From an uncultured Muribaculum sp. (GTDB taxonomy: Bacteria > Bacteroidota > Bacteroidia > Bacteroidales > Muribaculaceae), in the NCBI GenBank assembly GCA_910578835.1, contig CAJTSK010000038.1:1-22907 (forward strand): 22,907 nt of DNA. The letters are read 5' to 3'. Position numbers and translations under genes: made by a program. Positions 1 to 6,342 of the stretch are shown in pieces. The notes beneath the pieces were generated by a model. It did no database searches. It saw only the letters and a list, made by a program, of their open reading frames with translations, and was not told the origin of the DNA. Each line of letters begins with the position of its first letter. Position 1 is the first letter of the stretch.

Positions 1-50
1 GCATCTGACTACGGATCAGAAGGTTACAGGTTTGAATCCTGTAGGAGTCA
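1..50 (+). tRNA. tRNA-Arg (anticodon ACG), 3' part
   Basis: The window opens inside a tRNA gene. The anticodon arm is complete: TCTGA (4-8) pairs with TCAGA (16-20) around the 7-base loop CTACGGA, which puts anticodon ACG at 11-13 and makes it tRNA-Arg for CGN codons. A five-base variable loop leads to the T arm, ACAGG (26-30) with CCTGT (38-42) around TTTGAAT. The 3' acceptor half AGGAGTC (43-49) is followed by discriminator A at 50. The bases after it are CAG, so CCA is not encoded. The D arm and 5' acceptor half lie outside the window. Confidence 0.93.
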
Positions 51-53
51 CAG

Positions 54-91
54 ATAAGTCGGCTGATGTTTCAGTCGACTTATTTGATTTT
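54..91 (+). terminator. Rho-independent terminator of tRNA-Arg
   Basis: A 13-bp stem with one G-T wobble (54-66 with 71-83, loop TGTT) starts four bases after the tRNA discriminator base and is followed by the T-rich tract TTGATTTT. It fits transcription termination directly behind the tRNA. Confidence 0.8.
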
Positions 92-416
92 AACAGGTTC
101 CCTATGCCGGCGGGGACGCGGGGTCCTGCAGCAACCCCATCGGGGAGGACCGCAGATTTTCAACTACGATTTTATACCTCATATCCACTATTTTTAACCG
201 CTTAAGCTACGGCAGAAAGAAGCAAGCAAATGATTTACAAGTCTTTACATCATAGGCTCGATTTGACAGCAGCATGGATAGATGGAGAGTTTTCACTAAT
301 TTTGTATCAATAAATCATATCTTAAGGAGCGTATATCCCCTCCACGCTCCTATATTTCAAATGTAATTGAAAAGGGCTTCGCCGTGGAGGGCAGCGAAGT
401 TTTTAACGACAAATCT
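92..416. other. Non-coding spacer with a GC-rich hairpin and the lipoprotein leader
   Basis: I see no credible coding region here. A GC-rich element at 118-160 can fold as GGTCCT (122-127) with AGGACC (146-151), enclosing CCCC (135-138) paired with GGGG (142-145) over a three-base ATC loop, and ends in a TTTT run at 157-160. It could be a second terminator or a small structured RNA. A TAATTTTG box at 297-304 matches the Bacteroidetes -7 consensus, but I find no good -33 box at the usual distance. Bases 326-404 hold the leader hairpins listed separately. Confidence 0.5.
326..404 (+). promoter_or_regulatory. Candidate switching leader RNA upstream of the lipoprotein gene
   Basis: Three local hairpins lie in a row: GGAGCGT (326-332) with ACGCTCC (344-350), TTTCAA (355-360) with TTGAAA (367-372), and CTTCGC (377-382) with GCGAAG (394-399). 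The third is followed by TTTTT (400-404), so it resembles a small terminator 12 bases before the ATG. CCCTCCACG (338-346) is a perfect 9-base complement of CGTGGAGGG (383-391), joining the loop and 3' arm of hairpin 1 to the loop of hairpin 3. The long pairing disrupts hairpin 1 and may destabilise or kiss hairpin 3. The pairings are seen directly; a regulatory role is inferred. Confidence 0.45.
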
Positions 417-1199
417 ATGAAAAAATTTAGATTTCTATTCATGACTATGCTTGCCGTTGCTGTGTGCTGCGGATTTACAGCATGTGGAGATGACGATGAT
501 GATGATGACGAGCCGGGCAACAACGGTGGCGGCACAGTAGTTTCACCCGAAAAAGATCCGTTTGCCGTGCCTACCGTAGGCAACACCCCTGACGCTCTTC
601 TCGGCAAATGGACATACTCTTACGTAGATGACGAAGGTGACGCAGGCTCAATGTCATTCCAATTCAAGCACAGAGGCATCTGCACGTTTTATTACGACGA
701 TGAAGTCGCAATGCTTGGCATATGTAATGCCAGCGGCAACAAGCTTACAATAAATGCAGGCGGCATTATGTATAATGGAACCTATTCTGTATCGGGTGAC
801 AAATTAATCTATAAGGCAACTATGTCAGATATAGACTATCCCGAAGAGAGCTACACTATGGAACTTACATTCAAAAAAGTTTCATCGGAAATCGGTTTTG
901 AGCCCGCCCCCGTCGATGACTCACTGGTAGGAGTATGGTATGACTCCGATAGGTGTCACCGCCTTGCATTCCTCTCCAACGGATGTGTACAATATCTGCA
1001 GTTAGGCGACGGCCTTGACACCATCCCGGCATTTTTTGCTTATTCAGTTAATGACGGCAAATTTACATGTTATGATGCAGAGGGCAACAAATTTCTCATG
1101 TTCGGATTAACCGACGTTCCATATCAAGTAAATGGCAACAAATTAACAATCACAGGGCTTGATGACGGATCTTATGTTTCAATAGTTTACACTAAATAA
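417..1199 (+). CDS. Surface lipoprotein with two lipocalin-like repeats
   Basis: The 260-residue product begins with a lipoprotein signal peptide ending in the lipobox FTAC (Cys23). I prefer the start at 417 over an in-frame start at 384, because the upstream one would add 11 residues ahead of the signal peptide and lies inside a leader hairpin. After Cys23 comes Gly and a run of seven Asp plus Glu, resembling the acidic lipoprotein export signal that sends Bacteroidetes lipoproteins to the cell surface; a Gly/Asn linker follows. The rest looks like two related beta-rich units, each opening with a leucine-rich GKW or GVW motif (LLGKW, LVGVW) and containing a GNKLTI strand, typical of the lipocalin-like proteins of Bacteroidales. 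No enzyme motif is visible. It stands alone between the tRNA and a convergent operon and ends before a strong terminator. The ligand is unknown. Confidence 0.8.
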   Translation: MKKFRFLFMTMLAVAVCCGFTACGDDDDDDDEPGNNGGGTVVSPEKDPFAVPTVGNTPDALLGKWTYSYVDDEGDAGSMSFQFKHRGICTFYYDDEVAMLGICNASGNKLTINAGGIMYNGTYSVSGDKLIYKATMSDIDYPEESYTMELTFKKVSSEIGFEPAPVDDSLVGVWYDSDRCHRLAFLSNGCVQYLQLGDGLDTIPAFFAYSVNDGKFTCYDAEGNKFLMFGLTDVPYQVNGNKLTITGLDDGSYVSIVYTK

Positions 1200-1224
1200 G
1201 ATTTCAAAGTTTTTTTTATACAAC

Positions 1225-1260
1225 AAAAGCGGGGCGCCGGTGAGGGTGTCCCGCTTTTTT
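1225..1260. terminator. Bidirectional terminator between the lipoprotein gene and thiL
   Basis: AAAAGCGGG (1225-1233) pairs perfectly with CCCGCTTTT (1250-1258), with further G-C and G-T pairs inside. The stem is flanked by A-rich and T-rich runs on its two sides, so it can end transcription of the plus-strand lipoprotein gene and of the minus-strand operon whose last gene, thiL, stops at 1275. Confidence 0.85.
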
Positions 1261-1274
1261 GTCGTATCATATAA

Positions 1275-2309
1275 TCAGGCAAGATGATTCCAGCCTTGAG
1301 CACGCAGCGGAATCTCTACATCGTCGCGGGTAATCATTGCGCATCCGAGTTCCGGCTTGGTTATATGTCCTATCACCTTTATCCCGGGCAGCTTCGACAC
1401 CTTCTCGTGGTCGGTAAGCGGCACTGTGAAAAGCAATTCATAGTCCTCTCCGCCGTTAAGAGCCGCCGTAACAAGATTCATGCCAAGCTCCTCAGCCATA
1501 ACCGCTGTCTGGTAATCAATCGGTATGCGGTCTTCATATATACGGCATCCTGTGTTGCTTTGCCGGCATATGTGAATCAACTCGCTCGACAATCCGTCGG
1601 ATATGTCCATCATCGACGTGGGCTTTATCCCCGCCTCAGCAAGCTCGTTCACAATATCACGGCGAGCCTCAGGTTTCAACTGACGCTCCACAAGATACTC
1701 CTTTCCCTCGAAACGGGGCACAAAATCTTTCTGCCCCGCCGAAGCCACCTTCTCGCGTTCAAGCAGCTGCAAGCCCATGTAGGCGGCACCAAGGTCACCG
1801 CTCACACATATAAGGTCGGTGTCTTTCGCCCCGTCGCGATACACAATCTTGTCGGCAGGCGCGTCGCCAATACAAGTTATCGATATTACAAGCCCCTGAC
1901 GTGATGAAGTCGTGTCACCGCCTACGAGATCCACTCCGTAAATTTCACACGCCTTGCGGATGCCCGCATACAGCTCTTCCATATGCTCCACGGTAAAGCG
2001 GCGCGACAGTCCGAGCGACACGGTAATCTGCCGCGGCGTGCCATTCATCGCATATATATCACTGAAATTGACTATCGCCGACTTATATCCGAGATGCTTC
2101 AACGGCACATAAGTCAAATCAAAATGCACCCCCTCAAGAAGCAGGTCGGTGGTCACAAGCACATCAGTGTCCTTATAGCGCATCACAGCCGCGTCATCGC
2201 CCACTCCCTTAAGGGAAGCCTCATTATTGAGCGACAGCCCTCCGGTAAGATGGTCAATAAGCCCGAACTCACCGAGCTCGGCTATTTCCCTATGTCTGGA
2301 TTCATCCAT
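1275..2309 (-). CDS. thiL: Thiamine-monophosphate kinase
   Basis: ThiL phosphorylates thiamine monophosphate to the active cofactor thiamine diphosphate with ATP in the cytoplasm. The 344-residue length is usual. Family motifs are present in order: GVGDDAA (about 36-42, the metal- and ATP-binding segment), TTDLLLEGVHFD (about 53-64), NFSDIYAMNG (81-90), LVGGDTTSS (about 128-136) and later MDISDGLSSEL, the AIR-synthase-like acidic metal site. It is the last gene of the sppA-lpxK-punA-thiL run. Its start is two bases past the punA stop, so translation is probably coupled, and a bidirectional terminator follows it. Confidence 0.96.
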   Translation of the reverse strand: MDESRHREIAELGEFGLIDHLTGGLSLNNEASLKGVGDDAAVMRYKDTDVLVTTDLLLEGVHFDLTYVPLKHLGYKSAIVNFSDIYAMNGTPRQITVSLGLSRRFTVEHMEELYAGIRKACEIYGVDLVGGDTTSSRQGLVISITCIGDAPADKIVYRDGAKDTDLICVSGDLGAAYMGLQLLEREKVASAGQKDFVPRFEGKEYLVERQLKPEARRDIVNELAEAGIKPTSMMDISDGLSSELIHICRQSNTGCRIYEDRIPIDYQTAVMAEELGMNLVTAALNGGEDYELLFTVPLTDHEKVSKLPGIKVIGHITKPELGCAMITRDDVEIPLRAQGWNHLA

Positions 2310-2311
2310 GA

Positions 2312-3130
2312 TTACTCCTGAAAGCGGTTTACCAGTTCGGTCATTATCTCCATCATCTTGGGCTGTGCTGCCTGTGCAGCCTTCTGCACCTCTTCATGTG
2401 ACACTTCTTCCACGATACCTTCCACACCGAGGTCAGTGATTACCGACACGCCAAACACCTCGATGCCGGCATGACGCGCCACTATTACCTCAGGCACAGT
2501 CGACATGCCCACAGCGTCACCGCCGATTATGTGGAAATAGCGGTATTCGGCAGGAGTCTCAAATGTAGGACCCTGTGTGCCCACATATACACCGTGCATC
2601 ACCCTTATGCCCTTTTCAGCGGCAATCTCCATAGCCTGCTTCACCAGACGGCGCGAATAAGCCTCGCTCATGTCGGGGAAACGCGGGCCCAGCTCTTCAT
2701 AATTCTTGCCGCGAAGCGGATGTTCGGGGAACAGATTGATATGGTCGGTAATTATCATGATGTCGCCGATCTCAAATTCCGGATTCATGCCTCCCGCCGC
2801 GTTGCTGACAAAGAGGGTCTTGATGCCTAGAGCCTTCATCACACGTATAGGGAAGGTCACCTGCTTCATGTCGTAACCCTCATAAAAGTGGAAGCGGCCC
2901 TGCATAGCCATCACGCGCTTATTGCCGAGCTTTCCGAATATAAGATTGCCCGAATGACCCTCCACCGTCGACACCGGGAAATTAGGTATCTCAGAATAAG
3001 GGATATATTGTTTATCTTCGATATGGTCTACAAGTGCGCCAAGTCCTGTGCCGAGTATTATCGCCGTCTTAGGCATATCGCTGACACGCGAACGTATGTA
3101 TTCAGCCGTCTGATTTATTTTATCCAACAT
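2312..3130 (-). CDS. punA: Purine nucleoside phosphorylase, trimeric type
   Basis: The enzyme cleaves purine nucleosides with phosphate to give the free base and ribose 1-phosphate. The 272-residue protein carries the trimeric PNP signatures: phosphate-binding GTGLG (27-31), GHSG (58-61), QGRFHFYEGY (77-86), SNAAGGMN (109-116), and the base and ribose segment VGMSTVPEV. Where the mammalian enzyme has Asn243 in ITN, this protein has Asp233 in SVITD. As I recall, that change in human PNP lets it accept adenosine, so this enzyme may be broader than the 6-oxopurine-specific class. It sits 65 bases after lpxK and two bases before thiL. Confidence 0.95.
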   Translation of the reverse strand: MLDKINQTAEYIRSRVSDMPKTAIILGTGLGALVDHIEDKQYIPYSEIPNFPVSTVEGHSGNLIFGKLGNKRVMAMQGRFHFYEGYDMKQVTFPIRVMKALGIKTLFVSNAAGGMNPEFEIGDIMIITDHINLFPEHPLRGKNYEELGPRFPDMSEAYSRRLVKQAMEIAAEKGIRVMHGVYVGTQGPTFETPAEYRYFHIIGGDAVGMSTVPEVIVARHAGIEVFGVSVITDLGVEGIVEEVSHEEVQKAAQAAQPKMMEIMTELVNRFQE

Positions 3131-3195
3131 AGTTACTTGAATTTTAAGAAAATTAGAATATTAGTAATAACACTTTCAAAACCCGTTAAGTTGCC

Positions 3196-4302
3196 TTATC
3201 TGCTGCCGGGCTGCCTATTGATGAGACTGCGCAGCTCTTTTTCAAAAGAGTCACATCCCAGCGGCATCTTATGAGGCAGAAATTCCACTTTTATCGGGAG
3301 ATAGAATGTCGACGCCTTCAGTTCGTGAGGATAATACGGACTATTGGAAATGCGTACGGCATCTTTCTCCGTGGTGACGATATACTTGTTTCTGCCAGCC
3401 ATCTGCCCGTAAGCCTTCCTGATTTCATCAAAATCTTTCCTTGTGAAATTATGATGGTCGGGATAGCGCTTTACCGACACCTTGGCGCCGAAATTACGCA
3501 GATACCTTACAAGCGGCTTAGGATTGGCAATACCTGACACTACCAAAATGGAATCATCCTCGCCAAGCATGGCAAGGTCAGGCATATACCGTACATCATC
3601 GGGGAACACACTTACAAGCCCCCCATATATATAATGTGAAAAATACACTTTCTGGTAAGCAAACAACCCGAGATGCTCATAAATGAGCCTCACATCAAGC
3701 GACCGCACCTCACGCGGACACTTGGTCACTACCACTATGTCGCTCCTGAGCAACGCACTTTGCGGCTCGCGAAGCCTTCCGAGCGGCATAAGGTCATCAT
3801 TGTAGACGGGGCGGCTCCATTCGGTAAGCACCACGGCAGCCTTAGGCCACACGTAACGGTGTTGAAACGCATCGTCAAGCAATATGAGATTAATCGTCGG
3901 GTCAATCCTCAGTAACTCGTCAATGCCCTTGCAACGGCTCTCACACACAGCCACCCTCACCTCATTGCCATATTTCTGGAATATCTGGTAAGGCTCATCG
4001 CCTATGTCCCAAGGCGACGAACGCCTGTTGGCAAGCACAAAGCCCTTGGTATGTCGCTTGTACCCCCGGCTCAATACCCCGATATGGTAAGCATTTTTCA
4101 GCAGCTCAACCACATATTCCGTATGCGGAGTCTTTCCCGTGCCACCTACGGCGATGTTACCGATTACCACGACCGGCACATCAAACTTGCGCTGCTTGAG
4201 CACCCCCCAGTCAAAAAAGCGATTGCGCACCTTCACCACCGCCCCATATATCCATGACATGGGGCGCAACAGTGCTGTATCCACAAATTTATTATGACGC
4301 AT
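3196..4302 (-). CDS. lpxK: Tetraacyldisaccharide 4'-kinase (lipid A synthesis)
   Basis: LpxK adds the 4'-phosphate to the disaccharide precursor of lipid A at the inner face of the cytoplasmic membrane. The 368-residue protein has the family's N-terminal hydrophobic and amphipathic stretch (about 10-30), a Walker A-like GGTGKT (53-58) in the context GNIAVGGTGKTPH, LSRGYKR (78-83), GDEP (101-104) and LLDDAFQHR (141-149), all characteristic. It ends in a basic, flexible tail. It lies between sppA (24-base gap) and punA and shares the sppA promoter. Confidence 0.96.
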   Translation of the reverse strand: MRHNKFVDTALLRPMSWIYGAVVKVRNRFFDWGVLKQRKFDVPVVVIGNIAVGGTGKTPHTEYVVELLKNAYHIGVLSRGYKRHTKGFVLANRRSSPWDIGDEPYQIFQKYGNEVRVAVCESRCKGIDELLRIDPTINLILLDDAFQHRYVWPKAAVVLTEWSRPVYNDDLMPLGRLREPQSALLRSDIVVVTKCPREVRSLDVRLIYEHLGLFAYQKVYFSHYIYGGLVSVFPDDVRYMPDLAMLGEDDSILVVSGIANPKPLVRYLRNFGAKVSVKRYPDHHNFTRKDFDEIRKAYGQMAGRNKYIVTTEKDAVRISNSPYYPHELKASTFYLPIKVEFLPHKMPLGCDSFEKELRSLINRQPGSR

Positions 4303-4326
4303 CGCTTTTTACCGTGAAGTCAAGTA

Positions 4327-6081
4327 TTATTCAATCACAACATCCTCCATGCGACACTGCACATGCTCCAGACGCTGCATCTTACGCATCATCATGTAAT
4401 AAGGATATGCCTCGCCAAGTTCCGACTTGACAATGCGCTCCTGAAGCGAGCCTGATGAGAGTATCATCTCTTCCCACCATTCCCCTCGCGGCTCAGGATA
4501 TTCCACTATCTTATACTCATCGAAACCACACTCAGCAGCAAGGTCGCCGATACACTCGTCAAGGTCGCCGAGCTGATCGACAAGACCTATGCGAAGCGCA
4601 GTCTGACCATCCCACACACGACCTTCGGCGATAGCCTTGATTGAATCGACAGGCATGTCGCGGCCGGCGGCACAACGTCCTACAAAAGTCTCATAGCCAC
4701 GGTCGACCATAGCCTGCATCGATGCGCGCTGGAAGGGAGTCATCGGGTCAACTATACCGATGTTAGCCTCGGGGTTAGTGGCAATAGTGGCGACATTAAC
4801 GCCAAGTTTATCTGTAAGCAATCCCTTTATGCTGGGTATAAGACCGAATATACCGATCGAACCGGTGATGGTGACGGGCTGGCAATAGATGCGGTCGGCA
4901 CCACAGGAGATATAATAACCGCCTGAAGCAGCGACATCGCCCATCGACACATAAAATTTCTTGCCGGCAGCCTTGAACTGCTCAAGCGCCTCCCATATCT
5001 GCTCGGAAGCAAATGCACTTCCTCCACCCGAATTAACGCGCAACACGAGAGCATCGACATCATCATCTTCGGCAAGGTCAAGAATAAGCGGAGCCATCTT
5101 TTCACCTACTATGCCCTCATTGCCAGAGTCTACAATATCACCCACGGCATAAAGCACCGCAATATTATTTGACGACTTTTTAGACTTGACTGACTGAACA
5201 TATTTTGACACCGGCACAAGACCGAGCTTATCATCTTTACTGTCTTTTCCGGTCATCTCTTTCATCCATTCCTCAGCCTCATGACGATAAAGGAGCGAAG
5301 TCACCACTCCTTCACGCAACAGATGCTCCGGACTGCGAGTCATAATCAGGCTATCGGCCCACCCGTTTACAATCCCGGCTTCAACGCCACGAGCATCCCC
5401 TATCTGATTGCAGTAATATTGCCATATGGGGGTAATATAAGCCTTCACCTGCTCGCGGTTAGCCTCGCTGGGTTCGGTAAGGATGTAAGGCTCGACAGCA
5501 CTCTTGTAAGTGCCCACCTTAATCACCTGCACATCAACGCCAAGCTTGTCGAGCAATCCCTTGTAAAACGGCAAGGTGCCGCCAAGACCATGTATGTCCA
5601 CCGCTCCCTGCGGATTGAGCCACAACGAGTCGGCAACAGAGGCAAGGTAATAATTGGACTGGGTGTAAGAGTCAGCGTATGCCACGACCCATTTTCCCGA
5701 CTCTTTGAAACGTTCGATAGAACTACGTATATAAGCCATCGTCGCTGCACCTCCGCTTCCCCCGCGGCAATCAAGGTATATACCCTCAATCTTGGAGTCG
5801 GTGGCGGCATTATCAATCGACTTTATTATATCGTTGAGCGCCATCGCATCGGTGCCAATTCCCTGAATCTCATCCATAAAACTTTTTCCTTGCAAACGCT
5901 CCTCGATAGGACCATCAAGGGCGATATGCAGTATCGAATGGGACTGTATCTTAGGCGCAGGCGACCCCATGCCTGCAACAAGCATCATGATTGACATCAG
6001 GAACATCCCGACAGTCGCAATCATGAACGTGATGAAAACTCCGACAATAGTGGCTAATACGGAAATTAAAAATTGCTTCAT
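4327..6081 (-). CDS. sppA: Signal peptide peptidase SppA, long (67K) type
   Basis: A membrane-anchored serine-lysine protease that degrades signal peptides left after secretion. The 584-residue length and tandem domain layout match the long Enterobacteria-type SppA. An N-terminal transmembrane segment covers about residues 5-37. The first domain holds the general base in TYKSAVEPY (Lys193) and the second holds the nucleophile in RVNSGGGSAFASE (Ser355, by alignment with E. coli Ser409). The usual PGGS is GGGS here, a small departure that keeps the serine. The SMGDVAASGGYY segment (about 379-390) is typical. It is the first gene of the four-gene minus-strand operon, with a promoter at 6145-6176. 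Confidence 0.95.
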   Translation of the reverse strand: MKQFLISVLATIVGVFITFMIATVGMFLMSIMMLVAGMGSPAPKIQSHSILHIALDGPIEERLQGKSFMDEIQGIGTDAMALNDIIKSIDNAATDSKIEGIYLDCRGGSGGAATMAYIRSSIERFKESGKWVVAYADSYTQSNYYLASVADSLWLNPQGAVDIHGLGGTLPFYKGLLDKLGVDVQVIKVGTYKSAVEPYILTEPSEANREQVKAYITPIWQYYCNQIGDARGVEAGIVNGWADSLIMTRSPEHLLREGVVTSLLYRHEAEEWMKEMTGKDSKDDKLGLVPVSKYVQSVKSKKSSNNIAVLYAVGDIVDSGNEGIVGEKMAPLILDLAEDDDVDALVLRVNSGGGSAFASEQIWEALEQFKAAGKKFYVSMGDVAASGGYYISCGADRIYCQPVTITGSIGIFGLIPSIKGLLTDKLGVNVATIATNPEANIGIVDPMTPFQRASMQAMVDRGYETFVGRCAAGRDMPVDSIKAIAEGRVWDGQTALRIGLVDQLGDLDECIGDLAAECGFDEYKIVEYPEPRGEWWEEMILSSGSLQERIVKSELGEAYPYYMMMRKMQRLEHVQCRMEDVVIE

Positions 6082-6144
6082 TGTAGTTCTATGTTAATTC
6101 TATTCACATTGCGTGAGCCGCAAACAAAATTCTCCGGCACAATA

Positions 6145-6176
6145 CAAAGTTACACCTTTGGTATCACAACTGCAAA
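6145..6176 (-). promoter_or_regulatory. Promoter of the sppA-lpxK-punA-thiL operon
   Basis: On the minus strand TTTG (6173-6176) is followed after 20 bases by TAACTTTG (6145-6152), close to the Bacteroidetes sigma-ABfr consensus. It lies about 64 bases before the sppA start codon. Confidence 0.7.
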
Positions 6177-6288
6177 TAATTATTAAAAACTTTCAGATTG
6201 AGTTGCGACATACCGAGCCACACGAAGCAAAAATGGGGCATCACGAAAAGCCAATCGGCATCGGTCTATTCAAATTTCTCCTGATTTC

Positions 6289-6319
6289 TTGCAAAATAGC
6301 GTCAAGCTGACTAACTTTG
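6289..6319 (+). promoter_or_regulatory. Promoter of the C10 protease operon
   Basis: TTG (6289-6291) and TAACTTTG (6312-6319) are separated by 20 bases, a good Bacteroidetes-type promoter. Transcription would start near 6326, leaving a 5' leader of under 20 bases before the ATG at 6343. This also argues against the longer in-frame start at 6289, which would lie inside the promoter. Confidence 0.7.
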
Positions 6320-6342
6320 CCAATTATAACTTACCCCTATTC

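Noticed and set aside
384..416. A longer N-terminus for the lipoprotein starting at 384
   Set aside because: It would begin inside a leader hairpin and put 11 residues ahead of a signal peptide that starts properly at 417.
503..523. GAT/GAC tract that might be taken for a simple-sequence repeat
   Set aside because: It is in frame and encodes the acidic run after the lipoprotein cysteine, a normal export feature in this phylum.
1284..1904. A 206-residue plus-strand open frame
   Set aside because: It is antisense to thiL, whose motifs are all present on the minus strand, and it has no recognisable content.
5281..5994. A 237-residue plus-strand open frame
   Set aside because: It is antisense to sppA and has no family features; the sppA frame explains the region.
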